Source: Oerskovia flava (GTDB lineage Bacteria; Actinomycetota; Actinomycetes; Actinomycetales; Cellulomonadaceae). Taken from it: a stretch of DNA of 64,000 nucleotides. The position numbers were made by a program, and so were the translations under genes. Every line of letters begins with the position of its first letter. The stretch's first letter is position 1. Below, one piece after another: positions 50,942 through 60,551 of the stretch. The notes beneath the pieces were generated by a model. It worked only from the letters and a program-made list of their open reading frames with translations, did not search any database and was not told where the DNA came from. Location: NCBI RefSeq assembly GCF_026163685.1, contig NZ_JAOXSR010000007.1:169424-233423 (forward strand), given 5' to 3'.

Positions 50942-50967
50942 ATATCTCGACGTCAAGAGTCTTGACG
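50942..50967. promoter_or_regulatory. MarR-type operator upstream of marR gene
   Basis: TCTCGA-CG-TCAAGA (50945-50958) resembles the MarR-family consensus with TCTTGA/TCAAGA arms. It overlaps a second, perfect repeat CGTCAAG-AGT-CTTGACG (50951-50967). Placed a few bases upstream of the -10, fitting autorepression. Confidence 0.65.
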
Positions 50968-51000
50968 AACCCGGCGCGTGACCGTAGCGCTCCCTCGCGG

Positions 51001-52203
51001 TCAGGACGCGCGCAACGCGTCCTTGAGCCGCACGCGCGATCCGCTGCGCAAGACGGCGTTCGAGTAGATCTTCCCGGCCAGCCACACGAGCACCGGCAGG
51101 AGCACGACGGACAGCCCGAGCGACAGGACCACCTCCCAGGTCTCCACGCCGCCGAGGGCCATCCGGACCGGCATGAGCAGCGGGGCGCACAGGGGGATGT
51201 AGGACACCCAGACGACGAGCGGGTTGTCCGGCGCCCACGGCGCGACCGACACGCCGAGGATGTACGGCACGACCATCAGCATGATGACGGGCGTCGTCAC
51301 GGCACCGATGTCCTCCTGCCGCGACACGAGGGCGCCGAGCGCCCCGAAGATCAGCGCATAGGTGGTGAACCCCACGAGGAACCACACGAGGGCCCAGAAC
51401 GCGGCCGCGCCGAGGTCGATCGTCCCGGGATCGACGAGCCCGAGCCCGACCGCGGTGCCGGCTCCCGCCGCCACGACGAGGAAGACCTGGAGCAGGCCGA
51501 CCGCCCCGATGCCGAGGACCTTGCCCGCCATGAGCTGCCAGGGCCGGATCGTCGCGAGCAGCAGCTCGACGACCCGGCTGGTCTTCTCCTCCACCACCCC
51601 CTGGGCGATGAGCTGCCCGCTGAGCATGATCGCCATGAACAGCAGGATCCCGGTCACGAGCCCCGTGACGTAGCGGGCCGGGTCGAACGCGCCGGCCTCC
51701 CCCACGACGCGGACGTCGGGGCCCGCGGTCGCGATCTCGCCCGCGACGGCGGCGGGGTCGCCGCCGAGCGCCTCGACCGCGTCGGTCAGCGCGACCTGCT
51801 GCAGGACGGCGGTGACCGCTGCCGCCAGGCTCGGGGAGAGCTCGGAGTCCACGACGACCGTGAAGTCGTCGGCGGACCCGACCAGCAGCGCGTCGAGGTC
51901 GCCGTCGCGGACCTGCGCCTCGCCCGTGGCCTCGTCGGCGACGGCGGTCGTGGTCAGCTCGGTGCCCACGCTCTCGCCGGCCGCGGTGAGGGTCTGGGCG
52001 AGGCCGGCCGTCTGCGGCGTGAGCCCCACGCGCTCGGCGGTCGGCCCGGACGAGCCGATCGCGTTCAGCGCGACCCCGGCGAGGACGACCACCGCGACGA
52101 GGATGATCGTGAGCCAGACGAACGACTTCGACCGGATGCGGGTGGAGATCTCCCGTCCGGCAGCGAGCCGGACGGCGCCCCACGAGGAGACCGGGTCGTT
52201 CAT
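51001..52203 (-). CDS. ABC-2 type permease, NatB-like
   Basis: 400 residues. One N-terminal TM (FVWLTIILVAVVVLAGVAL), a large external domain (~50-170), then five or six C-terminal helices beginning YVTGLVTGILLFMAIMLSG, with VVEEKTSRVVELLLATIRPWQLMAGKVLG, the hallmark loop of NatB/ABC-2 exporters. Start ATG 52203 overlaps the ATPase stop (ATGA). Works with the ATPase at 52200 to export an unknown solute (Na+ in the founding NatAB pair). Confidence 0.92.
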   Translation of the reverse strand: MNDPVSSWGAVRLAAGREISTRIRSKSFVWLTIILVAVVVLAGVALNAIGSSGPTAERVGLTPQTAGLAQTLTAAGESVGTELTTTAVADEATGEAQVRDGDLDALLVGSADDFTVVVDSELSPSLAAAVTAVLQQVALTDAVEALGGDPAAVAGEIATAGPDVRVVGEAGAFDPARYVTGLVTGILLFMAIMLSGQLIAQGVVEEKTSRVVELLLATIRPWQLMAGKVLGIGAVGLLQVFLVVAAGAGTAVGLGLVDPGTIDLGAAAFWALVWFLVGFTTYALIFGALGALVSRQEDIGAVTTPVIMLMVVPYILGVSVAPWAPDNPLVVWVSYIPLCAPLLMPVRMALGGVETWEVVLSLGLSVVLLPVLVWLAGKIYSNAVLRSGSRVRLKDALRAS

Positions 52204-53165
52204 GCGCTCGCTCCCGTCCGTGCCGGGGCGCTGGTCTGCTCGCCCGTGCTCGCAGGCTCGTCGTCCGTGGAGACCACGTGCCGGTAGAGCTCGGTGAGCG
52301 ACGGACGCAGCCGGGAGAACTCGCGGACGGGACCGCTCGTCAGCGCTGCCCGCAGCACCGCCTGCTCGGCCCCCTCCGGTGCCCCGGCCGCGAGCTCCAC
52401 GACCGTGCGGGTGCCCTCCTCGGTGACCATCCGGGCGTCGGGCACGCCCGACAACCACCGCTGCGGGTCGGGTGGGCCGTCGACGACCCACCGGGTGTGC
52501 TCGGTCGTGCGGAGCTCGTCGATGCCGCCGGCCGCGACGACCCGCCCGGCCTTGATGATGCCGACCCGGTCGCACAGCCGCTCCACGAGGTCGAGCTGGT
52601 GGGAGGAGAAGACGACCGGGACGCCGGCCGCGGCGCGCTCGCGCAGGACGCCGCTCATGACGTCGACCGCGACGGGGTCGAGGCCCGAGAAGGGCTCGTC
52701 GAGGACGAGGATCTCGGGATCGTGCACCAGGGCGGCGGCGAGCTGGACGCGCTGCTGGTTACCGAGCGAGAGCTTCTGCACCTCGTCGCTCCGCCGCTCG
52801 TGCACGCCGAGGATCTCGGTCCAGCGGTCGGTCGCGGCGCGGGCGGCGGACGCGCCCATGCCGTGCAGCCGGGCGAGGTAGACGAGCTGGTCTCCCACCT
52901 TCATGCGGGGGTAGAGGCCGCGCTCCTCGGGCATGTAGCCGATCCGGCGCCGGACCGCGTGGTCCACGGGCCGTCCGTCCCAGCGGACCTCCCCACCGTC
53001 GGCCTCCAGCACGCCCAGGACGATCCGCATGGTCGTCGTCTTGCCGGCGCCGTTCGAGCCGACGAAGCCGAAGATCTCCCCGGCACGGACGTCCAGAGAG
53101 GTCCCCCGCAGCGCCTGCACGGAGCCGTAGGACTTGTCCAGGTTCTCGATCTCGAGAGCACGCAT
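52200..53165 (-). CDS. ABC transporter ATP-binding protein, NatA-like
   Basis: 321 residues. Walker A VGSNGAGKTTTMRI, Q-loop YMPEERGLYPRM, signature LSLGNQQRVQLAAAL (LSxGxQQR form common in NatA-type ATPases), Walker B ILVLDEPFSGLDP, switch His in VVFSSHQLDLVE. A C-terminal accessory domain covers the last ~90 residues. ATG 53165 is chosen over open frame further upstream since ALEIENLDKSYG is the normal beginning. Translationally coupled to the permease. Confidence 0.94.
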   Translation of the reverse strand: MRALEIENLDKSYGSVQALRGTSLDVRAGEIFGFVGSNGAGKTTTMRIVLGVLEADGGEVRWDGRPVDHAVRRRIGYMPEERGLYPRMKVGDQLVYLARLHGMGASAARAATDRWTEILGVHERRSDEVQKLSLGNQQRVQLAAALVHDPEILVLDEPFSGLDPVAVDVMSGVLRERAAAGVPVVFSSHQLDLVERLCDRVGIIKAGRVVAAGGIDELRTTEHTRWVVDGPPDPQRWLSGVPDARMVTEEGTRTVVELAAGAPEGAEQAVLRAALTSGPVREFSRLRPSLTELYRHVVSTDDEPASTGEQTSAPARTGASA

Positions 53166-53228
53166 GCGCCTCACCCCATCACACCTGCACGCGCGTGTCA
53201 CGGGCACGGGGGCTCGCGCGCGGGAGTC

Positions 53229-53876
53229 TCAGGTCGCGTCGTCGGAGCGGAACATGAGGGTCGGCGTCGGCTCCATGCCGGACAACCCGTTCCACGCGAG
53301 GTTGACCAGGTGCGCGGCCACCTCCGCCTTCTGCGGGTGGCGCGCGTCCAGCCAGTACTGCCCGGTGAGCGCCACCATCCCCACGAGCATCTGCGCGTAG
53401 ATCGGCGAGATCCGCGCGTCCAGGCCGCGGCGCTCGAACTGGTCGGCCAGCAGGTGCTCGACCTGCGTGGCGACGTCGCCGATCAGGCTCGAGAAGGTCC
53501 CCGTCGCCTGCGCCACGGGGGAGTCGCGCACGAGGATCCGGAATCCGTCCTCGGAGTTCTCGATGTAGGTCAGGAGGGCGAGCGCGGTCCGCTCGAGGAG
53601 GACCTTGGGGTGCCCACCGGCCGAGAGTGCGCCCGTGAGTGCCGCCGTCAAGCCCTGCACCTCGCGGTCGACGACGACCGCGTAGATGCCCTCCTTGCCC
53701 CCGAAGTGCTCGTACACGACCGGCTTGGAGACCTCCGCGCGGGCCGCGATCTCCTCGACGCTCGTCCCCTCGAAGCCCTTCTGGGCGAACAGGACCCGGC
53801 TGACGGCGAGGAGCTGTTCGCGTCGTTGGCTGGCGGTCATGCGGGAGCGGGGAGGTCGTTTCGTGTCGGCGGCCAC
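53229..53876 (-). CDS. TetR/AcrR family transcriptional regulator
   Basis: 215 residues. A basic N-terminal arm (TKRPPRSRM) then the HTH TASQRREQLLAVSRVLFAQKGFEGTSVEEIAARAEVSKPVVYEHFGGKEGIYAVVVDREV. The ligand domain carries LLERTALALLTYIENSEDGFRILVRDSP, a block common in one actinobacterial subgroup. GTG 53876 is preferred: CATGAT (53883-53888, reverse) stands 6 nt before it. Co-directional with and 63 bp before the NatAB-like exporter genes, which it probably represses. Confidence 0.92.
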   Translation of the reverse strand: MAADTKRPPRSRMTASQRREQLLAVSRVLFAQKGFEGTSVEEIAARAEVSKPVVYEHFGGKEGIYAVVVDREVQGLTAALTGALSAGGHPKVLLERTALALLTYIENSEDGFRILVRDSPVAQATGTFSSLIGDVATQVEHLLADQFERRGLDARISPIYAQMLVGMVALTGQYWLDARHPQKAEVAAHLVNLAWNGLSGMEPTPTLMFRSDDAT

Positions 53877-54059
53877 GCGTCCATCATGCCTTGTGCGTGC
53901 CTTGCGCATGCCGGGTGCCCTGCGGTGTGACGCGGATCGCTCTGGCGGGCGCACGCACGGGGCATCGCCGGTCACCTGGCAGACTGTTCCCTGGATGTGC
54001 GACGGTGGTGCCTGCGCCGCGGCCGGCTGGCCGTGGCCGGGTGTGACGTCGAGGTCCGT

Positions 54060-54131
54060 TCCGCCTTGGTGTAATCGGCAGCACACGGGTTTTTGGTGCC
54101 CTTGGTCCAGGTTCGAGTCCTGGGGGCGGAG
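54060..54131 (+). tRNA. tRNA-Gln (anticodon TTG)
   Basis: 72-nt cloverleaf. Acceptor TCCGCCT / GGGCGGA with one T-G pair, discriminator G. D arm GTGT / GCAC. Anticodon arm CGGGT / GCCCT around loop TTTTGGT, so anticodon TTG reading CAA glutamine. T arm CAGGT / CTGGG with one weak pair. The top anticodon-stem pair is C-T. CCA not encoded. It precedes glmU as in related genomes. Confidence 0.9.
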
Positions 54132-54160
54132 CTCGCGCCACCAACCGGATGGGAGTCCAC

Positions 54161-55864
54161 GTGACCGTCGCCGTCTCGCTCGACACGGCAGGGCCAGCAG
54201 CAGTGATCGTCCTCGCCGCAGGTGAGGGGACCCGCATGCGGTCGTCCACCCCCAAGGTCCTGCACGCCCTCGCAGGTCGCAGCATGCTGGGCCACGCCCT
54301 CGCGGCGTCGCGTGAGCTGGACCCGTCGCGGGTCGCGGTCGTGGTGCGCCACGAGCGCGAGAAGGTCGCCGCGCACGCCCTCGAGGTGGATCCCGCGGTC
54401 CTGGTCGTCGACCAGGACGACGTGCCGGGCACCGGCCGGGCCGTGCAGTGCGCCATGTCGGCGCTGGACGCCAAGGCACAGGCCGAGGCGGCTGCCCACG
54501 GGGTCCCCGACGGCGAAGAGGGACGCGGCATCGGCGACGGCCTCGAGGGTGCTGTCCTCGTCCTCGCCGGCGACATCCCGCTCCTCGACGGCGCCACGCT
54601 CGCGGAGCTGCTCGCCGCCCACCGCGCCGACGGCAACGCCGTGACGATCCTCACGACCGAGCTCGCGGACGCGACCGGCTACGGACGGATCCTGCGTGAG
54701 GACGGCACCGGCGACGTCGTCGGCATCGTCGAGCACAAGGACGCGACGGACGCGCAGCGCGCGGTCCGCGAGATCAACTCGTCGGTCTACGTCTTCGACG
54801 CGGCTGTGCTGCGGCGCGGGCTCGCAGGCCTGGGCCGCGACAACGCGCAGGGCGAGGTCTACCTCACCGACGTCGTCGCCGCCGCGCGTGCCGAGGGCGG
54901 CACGGTCCGGGCGCTGCTCTCCGACGACCCGCTGGTCGTCGAGGGTGTGAACGACCGGCTGCAGCTCGCCACGCTGCGCGCCGAGCTGAACCGGCGCATC
55001 CTGGCCCGCTGGATGGTCGAGGGCGTGACCGTCGTCGACCCGGCGACCACGTGGGTGGACGTCGAGGTGGATCTCGCCCGCGACGTGACGCTCCTGCCGG
55101 GCACGCAGCTCCTCGGCGCCACCACGGTGGGCGAGGGCAGCACGGTCGGCCCGGACACGACCCTCACCGACACGGAGATAGGCGCCGGCGCGACGGTCGT
55201 GCGGACCCACGGGAGCCTCGCGGTCATCGGGGACGGCGCGTCCGTCGGACCGTTCGCCTACCTGCGTCCGGGCACCCAGCTGGGTGCCCGGGGCAAGATC
55301 GGGACGTTCGTCGAGACCAAGAACGCTCAGATCGGCACCGGCTCGAAGGTGCCGCACCTGTCCTACGTGGGGGACGCCACGATCGGCGACCACACGAACA
55401 TCGGGGCCGCATCGATCACGGTCAACTACGACGGCGTCTCGAAGCACCGCACGACGATCGGGTCGTACGCGCGCACCGGTGCGGACAACATGTTCGTCGC
55501 GCCGGTGACCGTCGGCGACGGCGCCTACACGGCCGCAGGCTCCGTCATCCGCCGTGACGTCCCGGCGGGTTCGCTCGGGGTGAGCGGCGGGCAGCAGCGC
55601 AACATCGAGGGCTGGGTGGTCCGACGTCGACCCGGCACGGAGGCTGCGGACGCCGCCCAGCGCGCGCTCACCTCCGACGAAGAGGCGCCCGTGCTCGGCG
55701 CGCAGGCGAAGGCGCAGCTCGCCAGCGCCTCGGCCGCCGGTGCGGTACCTCGTCCCACACCGCCGCCGCAGAGCCCGGGTGTCCCGGGCCTGACGGACGA
55801 GTCGCAGGACCGGACGGCCGACGGGTCGGACGACGCACACAGCGAAGGATCCACGCAACGATGA
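54161..55864 (+). CDS. glmU: Bifunctional GlcNAc-1-P uridyltransferase / GlcN-1-P acetyltransferase
   Basis: Makes UDP-GlcNAc for peptidoglycan and other glycans. About 567 residues. N-terminal pyrophosphorylase: [67 protein letters not shown] and [11 protein letters not shown] ~25-residue insertion ([19 protein letters not shown]) precedes LAGDIPLL. C-terminal left-handed beta-helix with [36 protein letters not shown] and KHRTTIG. A disordered tail of ~70 residues ends the protein. GTG 54161 has GGGAG 6 nt upstream; ATG 54149 is the alternative. ATGA overlap with prs. Confidence 0.97.
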   Translation: MTVAVSLDTAGPAAVIVLAAGEGTRMRSSTPKVLHALAGRSMLGHALAASRELDPSRVAVVVRHEREKVAAHALEVDPAVLVVDQDDVPGTGRAVQCAMSALDAKAQAEAAAHGVPDGEEGRGIGDGLEGAVLVLAGDIPLLDGATLAELLAAHRADGNAVTILTTELADATGYGRILREDGTGDVVGIVEHKDATDAQRAVREINSSVYVFDAAVLRRGLAGLGRDNAQGEVYLTDVVAAARAEGGTVRALLSDDPLVVEGVNDRLQLATLRAELNRRILARWMVEGVTVVDPATTWVDVEVDLARDVTLLPGTQLLGATTVGEGSTVGPDTTLTDTEIGAGATVVRTHGSLAVIGDGASVGPFAYLRPGTQLGARGKIGTFVETKNAQIGTGSKVPHLSYVGDATIGDHTNIGAASITVNYDGVSKHRTTIGSYARTGADNMFVAPVTVGDGAYTAAGSVIRRDVPAGSLGVSGGQQRNIEGWVVRRRPGTEAADAAQRALTSDEEAPVLGAQAKAQLASASAAGAVPRPTPPPQSPGVPGLTDESQDRTADGSDDAHSEGSTQR

Positions 55865-56844
55865 GCAGCACGATCGCCGGCAACGGGGCGAAGTCCCTGG
55901 TCCTCGCCTCGGGGCGCGCCCACCCCGAGCTCGCCACGGAAGTCGCACGAGAGCTCGGCATCGACCTCCTGCCGACCACCGCCTACGACTTCGCGAACGG
56001 TGAGATCTACGTCCGGTTCGGGGAGTCGGTCCGCGGCGCGGACGTGTTCATCCTGCAGAGCCACACCGCGCCGATCAACCAGTGGATCATGGAGCAGCTG
56101 CTCATGGTCGACGCCGCCAAGCGAGCCTCGGCGCGCACCATCACGGTGGTCCAGCCGTTCTACGGCTACGCCCGTCAGGACAAGAAGCACCGCGGGCGCG
56201 AGCCCATCTCGGCGCGACTGATGTCGGACCTGTTCAGCAGCGCGGGTGCCGACCGGCTGATGAGCGTGGACCTGCACGCGGCACAGACGCAGGGCTTCTT
56301 CAACGGCCCGGTGGACCACCTGTGGGCCATGCCGATCCTCACCGACTACGTCCGCTCCCGGGTGGACACGACGAACGTCACGGTCGTCTCTCCGGACGCC
56401 GGCCGCATCCGTGTGGCCGAGCAGTGGGCCGCGAAGCTGGGCGGCGGGCCGCTGGCCTTCGTCCACAAGACCCGCGACATCACCCGCCCCAACCAGGCGG
56501 TCGCGAACCGCGTGGTCGGCGACGTCGAGGGGCGCGACTGCGTCCTGGTCGACGACCTCATCGACACCGGCGGCACCATCGCCGAGGCCGTGAAGGTCTG
56601 CATGGCGGCCGGTGCGAAGAGCGTCATCGTCGCCGCGACGCACGGTGTGCTGTCCGACCCTGCCGCCCAGCGCCTGTCCGAGTGCGGCGCCAGCGAGGTC
56701 GTCATCACCGACACCCTGCCGATCGCCGTCGAGAAGCGCTTCCCGCAGCTCACCGTCCTGTCGATCGCGCCGTTGCTCGCCCGGGCGATCCGCGAGGTGT
56801 TCGACGACGGCTCGGTCACGTCGCTCTTCGACGGCAACAGCTGA
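55861..56844 (+). CDS. prs: Ribose-phosphate pyrophosphokinase
   Basis: Forms PRPP from ribose-5-phosphate and ATP for nucleotide, His, Trp and arabinan precursor synthesis. 327 residues. [44 protein letters not shown] (flexible ATP loop), [13 protein letters not shown] (metal), and the PRPP site [15 protein letters not shown] are all intact. The start codon overlaps the glmU stop, so the two are coupled, the usual order in Gram-positive bacteria. A strong hairpin follows. Confidence 0.97.
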   Translation: MSSTIAGNGAKSLVLASGRAHPELATEVARELGIDLLPTTAYDFANGEIYVRFGESVRGADVFILQSHTAPINQWIMEQLLMVDAAKRASARTITVVQPFYGYARQDKKHRGREPISARLMSDLFSSAGADRLMSVDLHAAQTQGFFNGPVDHLWAMPILTDYVRSRVDTTNVTVVSPDAGRIRVAEQWAAKLGGGPLAFVHKTRDITRPNQAVANRVVGDVEGRDCVLVDDLIDTGGTIAEAVKVCMAAGAKSVIVAATHGVLSDPAAQRLSECGASEVVITDTLPIAVEKRFPQLTVLSIAPLLARAIREVFDDGSVTSLFDGNS

Positions 56845-56861
56845 CCTGCCAGGTTCCGCAG

Positions 56862-56895
56862 GCGACCACTCGTGACATTCGGCACGGGTGGTCGC
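56862..56895 (+). terminator. Hairpin terminator of glmU-prs
   Basis: GCGACCACTCGTG and CACGGGTGGTCGC (one T-G) flank an 8-nt loop, 17 bp after the prs stop. No T run. Confidence 0.7.
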
Positions 56896-56921
56896 GTCGG
56901 CGGGCGATCTAGGGTCGAGGC

Positions 56922-57599
56922 ATGCTGATCGCAGAAGACCTGTTGCTCCTGCTGTTCGACGACGAGTCGGGCAAGGCCACGGGGGACACGTCGATGCTCG
57001 AGCAGGTCACGGCCGGGGCGCTCCTCGTCGAACTCACGCTGCTCGGTCGGGTCGACCTCACGCACGACGCGCCCGGGGTCCGGGGGGACCGGCTCGTCGT
57101 ACGGGACGGGTCCCCGACCGGTTCCGTGCTGCTCGATCGTGCGCTCGCCGTCATCCACACCAAGCAGGGCAGCAAGCCGAAGAACATCATCGGCCCGCTC
57201 GCGAAGGACAAGCCGACCGGCCAGGTGCTCGCCTCGCTCGCGGCGCGAGGCATCCTGCGCCGCGAGGACGAGCGGATCCTCGGAATCTTCCCGACGACGC
57301 GCTGGCCCGCCGAGGACTCCCGGCACGAGGACGCGGTCCGGGCCGGCCTGTGGCGCGTCCTCGTGGACGGCTCCGCCCCGGACGAGCGCACCGCCGCGCT
57401 GGTCGCGATCCTTGCGGCGACCGGTCGCGCCGGGAAGGTCGTCGGTGCCCCGGACCGCCGTGCCGCCGACCGCCGCGCGAAGGAGGTCGCCGCCGGGAGC
57501 TGGGCGGGCGACGCGACCCGCCGGTACCTCGCGGAGGTCGCCGCCGCGGTCACAGCAGCCCTGACGGCCTCGATGGCGGCGGTCGCCGCGTCAGGGTGA
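56922..57599 (+). CDS. GPP34 family phosphoprotein
   Basis: 225 residues. LIAEDLLLLLFDDESGKATGDTSMLEQVTAGALLVELTLLGRVDL is the diagnostic N-terminus of the GPP34/GOLPH3 fold, whose eukaryotic member binds phosphatidylinositol-4-phosphate; bacterial copies, common in actinobacteria, have no settled role. GPLAKDKPTGQVLASLAARGILRREDERILGIFPTTRWP is the hydrophobic beta-hairpin region. TAGGGT (56910-56915) lies 6 nt before ATG, so probably leaderless. Its end overlaps the opposite gene by 9 bp. Confidence 0.92.
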   Translation: MLIAEDLLLLLFDDESGKATGDTSMLEQVTAGALLVELTLLGRVDLTHDAPGVRGDRLVVRDGSPTGSVLLDRALAVIHTKQGSKPKNIIGPLAKDKPTGQVLASLAARGILRREDERILGIFPTTRWPAEDSRHEDAVRAGLWRVLVDGSAPDERTAALVAILAATGRAGKVVGAPDRRAADRRAKEVAAGSWAGDATRRYLAEVAAAVTAALTASMAAVAASG

Positions 57600-60062
57600 C
57601 GTCGACTGCGGAGCCTGCGTCCGCAGCCACCGCGCGACCGCCGCCGTGGACGTGGTGATGGACTCCTCGGTCAGGGCCAGGCGCTCGAGACGCGTGCGGA
57701 CGGCTCCGACCGCGGCGTCCCGTGCGTGGCGACGCGCGCAACGGACCCCCTTGACCGTCCGCAGGCCGACCCCGTCGAGCGCGTCCGCGACGTCGTGCCG
57801 GACCGCGTCGAGCCCGGCCGGCACGGCCGCGTCGAGCGCGGCGAGGTCGAGGAGCGACCTGGCCACCGTCCGCGGGACGTCGAGCGTTGCCGCGAGCTCG
57901 TCCACCGGGGTGCGGACGAGCAGATCGGTCGTCGTGAGCCCGAGCGCCGTGAGCCTCGCACGGAACGGCGCGAGACGGGCCAGCGCCAGCACAGCGTCGT
58001 GGGGCGCGGCCCCGAACGTGACACGGTAGGCGTCGGTGCGCCGGTACGTGCCCAGCACCGGGTCGGACGCCATGGTGGCGCGCGACGACGGCCGGCAGTC
58101 GGCGACGACGAAGTGCGCCGTCGCCTGCTTCAGGTCCTCCGCGGTCGGTGGCGTCGCCCGGGACGCGAAGTAGCAGCCGAGGTTGTAGTGCCCCGACGGG
58201 CTCAGCGGGATCACCGCGAGCACCTCCGCGAGATCGTCGATCCCTTCGGGGACCTCCTCCGGCAGGGTGACGACGGCGCCGCGGGACCGGATCACGAGAG
58301 GTTGCTCGACTGGCTGCTCCAGGGGAAGGCAGCGCAGGTACATGCCGAGCGACGCACCGCGCAGCGTGTTCACGAGCTGCCCCGCCGACGCGGAGGGTTC
58401 CTCGGCGAGCTCGTCCCACAGCTTGAGGACGGGTGTGCGGTGCGACGGCGTCAGCGGCCCGCACGCGCCACCGGTCGACTCGAACTGCTCGTTCACGGTG
58501 ACGGCGGCGCGCGTGTACATCGCGCGTAGCCGCAGCGTCTCGAAGCCCGCCCGCGGGCGGTCGCCGTCCCACGACGTGTGGTCGATGAAGCGGTCGAGCC
58601 ACCGCAGGTAGGCGGGCGCCCGGCCCTCGTGCGACGTGCGGTAGACGGCGTTCGTCAGGGCGAGCTGCGCCAGCCAGTTCTCGGGGTCGGCCCCGACGGC
58701 CTGGGAGAGCAGCTCGGTGCGTCGACGGTTGCTCCTGCCCGGCGAGGAGGCCGCGTGCTGGAGGGCGAGGCTCCGCCAGCTCGTAGCACCGCAGAGCCCG
58801 TCGAAGCCGGTGTGGTGGCGGGCGAGCGTGGTGAGGACCGCGGCGGCGATCCCGGGGTGCAGGTCGGCCGGGTCCGAGCCCATCTGGCCGAGCAGTCGCG
58901 GCGTGACGACGGCAGAGCCCGCGGCACGCCCGTTGCGGGTGATGACCACCGAGACGTCGTGCGCCTCCTCGTGGACCAGCACGCGCCACGGGGTGGCACC
59001 GAACGCTCCCTGCACGAGCTTGACGAGCGGCTGGACGAGCCTGCCCTGCGGCAGCTCCTGCAGCACTCCTCCGCTGAGCGCAGTGACGTCCGTACCGACC
59101 GGCGCCTCGAGCCCACGCGGGCGCTCGGCACCCATCTCGGACAGCAGCGCGACGACGTGGCCGGCGCTCGCCGCGCGCTGGCTCCCGTCGTCTCCCACGA
59201 CCTCGACCGAGAGCCGCAGCCGGGTCGCGAGCCACGTCGCGACAGCCAGAGTGCCCGCGACGCCCGTGACGGCTCCCGCGAGCACGACGCGCCAGGACCC
59301 CGCGGCGAACGAGACGCCCGAGGTCAGCAGGAGTGCCGAGCCCGTGGCGAGCGTCCAGCCCGCGACGGGCAGGACTCGTCGCTGCCACGGGCGAAGTCGC
59401 GGCCAGTGCAGGGTCGAGGGGGTCAGGAGGCGGGCGACGACGGCCCAGAAGAGCAGGACGACTCCGGCGGCGACAGCGGGCGGACCCAACGGCGCGAGGT
59501 GGTCGTCGACGAACGTCGACCACGACGACCCCACCTGCTGCGCGGGACTCTCGAGGGCGGCCGTCGCCGCTTTCTGGATCTCGAGGGCCGTGGCGTTGGC
59601 ACCGTCCAGCGCCAGAGCCTGCTCGGCGACGGCGAGCGCGTCCCTCCATGAGCTCGTCGCCCCGTCCGTGCCCCCCTCGGGCGTCAGCGCGCGCGCCTGG
59701 TCGGCCAGGGTCGCGGACGCGTCGATCGCCGCGCGGGCGTGCCGCAGCTCCGCCGCGCAGAGGGTTTCGCTGGGTGTCGGCACCACGCTCTCGACCGTCT
59801 CCTGCGTGACCGTCCCGTCCTCGCCGGTCGTGGTGGTCGTCGTGCTGCCCGACGCGACGTCTTCCGGTGGGGGAGCCGCCCGTGAAGCGTCGACGAGCCC
59901 GACGGCGACCTGCGGCCGACCGTCGGCCGTGGCCTCGCTCGCCGCGACGCAGACATCCGGCGCTGCAGCCGTCGAGGTGGCTGCCGAGGTGGCAGGTGCG
60001 CCCAGGAGCGACCCGAGCGCGAGCGCGGCGGTGAGGACGGGGCGGAGCACATGCTGACCCAT
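57591..60062 (-). CDS. Exported membrane protein of unknown function (823 aa)
   Basis: No family recognised. Signal peptide (VLRPVLTAALALGSLLGAPATSA), then an external part with TTTTTTGEDG and one TPR-like helix pair (WRDALAVAEQALALDGANATALE). Three membrane segments at about 190-285 (GPPAVAAGVVLLFWAVVARLL; VLPVAGWTLATGSALLLTSG; VLAGAVTGVAGTLAVATWLA). The long remaining part (285-823) would be cytoplasmic if topology is normal. It contains further TPR-like pairs (ENWLAQLALTNAVY; SGHYNLGCYFAS) and a C-terminal helix-hairpin-helix-like stretch (DELAATLDVPRTVARSLLDLA; DALDGVGLRTVKGV). ATG 60062 has GAAGGGG upstream. Possibly a scaffold or DNA/nucleotide-linked membrane protein, but that is a guess. 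Confidence 0.75.
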   Translation of the reverse strand: MGQHVLRPVLTAALALGSLLGAPATSAATSTAAAPDVCVAASEATADGRPQVAVGLVDASRAAPPPEDVASGSTTTTTTGEDGTVTQETVESVVPTPSETLCAAELRHARAAIDASATLADQARALTPEGGTDGATSSWRDALAVAEQALALDGANATALEIQKAATAALESPAQQVGSSWSTFVDDHLAPLGPPAVAAGVVLLFWAVVARLLTPSTLHWPRLRPWQRRVLPVAGWTLATGSALLLTSGVSFAAGSWRVVLAGAVTGVAGTLAVATWLATRLRLSVEVVGDDGSQRAASAGHVVALLSEMGAERPRGLEAPVGTDVTALSGGVLQELPQGRLVQPLVKLVQGAFGATPWRVLVHEEAHDVSVVITRNGRAAGSAVVTPRLLGQMGSDPADLHPGIAAAVLTTLARHHTGFDGLCGATSWRSLALQHAASSPGRSNRRRTELLSQAVGADPENWLAQLALTNAVYRTSHEGRAPAYLRWLDRFIDHTSWDGDRPRAGFETLRLRAMYTRAAVTVNEQFESTGGACGPLTPSHRTPVLKLWDELAEEPSASAGQLVNTLRGASLGMYLRCLPLEQPVEQPLVIRSRGAVVTLPEEVPEGIDDLAEVLAVIPLSPSGHYNLGCYFASRATPPTAEDLKQATAHFVVADCRPSSRATMASDPVLGTYRRTDAYRVTFGAAPHDAVLALARLAPFRARLTALGLTTTDLLVRTPVDELAATLDVPRTVARSLLDLAALDAAVPAGLDAVRHDVADALDGVGLRTVKGVRCARRHARDAAVGAVRTRLERLALTEESITTSTAAVARWLRTQAPQSTSP

Positions 60063-60551
60063 GACGACCCCTTCGTCGCCGGTGGTGCAGGCAGGACGCA
60101 CGAGGCGTCGTGCGGGCCGCGACCCGGGGGGTCACGTGCTCGCGAGGACCGCTCACGGACAGCTCGTGTCTCAGCGTCCCAGCATCGCGACCGGCACGGT
60201 CGGGTCGTAGCGGGTGAAAAGCCTCAGGGGCCGCGTGGACGGCACCTCGGTAGTCGCAGCGGATGACACTGAGTCGCACCCGACCTCCTCGACGGCGTGC
60301 GACGACCGCCGGACGGCACCCTGCCAGACTCCAGCACTGAGGCCGACCACGCTCCTACCCGGCCTGGACGGGGCGATGGCTCTCGGATCCGCGATCGGGG
60401 TGAAAGCGGACGCTCACGGGTGAACTTCGGTCCACGGGCTCCCCGCGGGGCATACCGAGGTGGTTCGATCGGTGGTGGGGAACTCGCGGGGGGCGATCGC
60501 GTCGCGGTGACGTGGCCGTAGGTCCCAGGAACCACCGAGGCGAGGAACACC
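60063..60551. other. Gene-free interval between divergent genes
   Basis: 489 bp separating the unknown exported protein (leftward) from the LamG giant gene (rightward). No convincing short gene, tRNA or riboswitch was found. A TAGGTC near 60522, preceded by GTGACG, could be the -10 of the LamG gene. The length suggests room for regulator sites for both genes. Confidence 0.5.

Noticed and set aside
60063..60551. Riboswitch (GGGTGAAA-like words) or small gene in the 489-bp gap
   Set aside because: The GTGAAA words are not in a foldable conserved context and no frame has credible codon usage or start.
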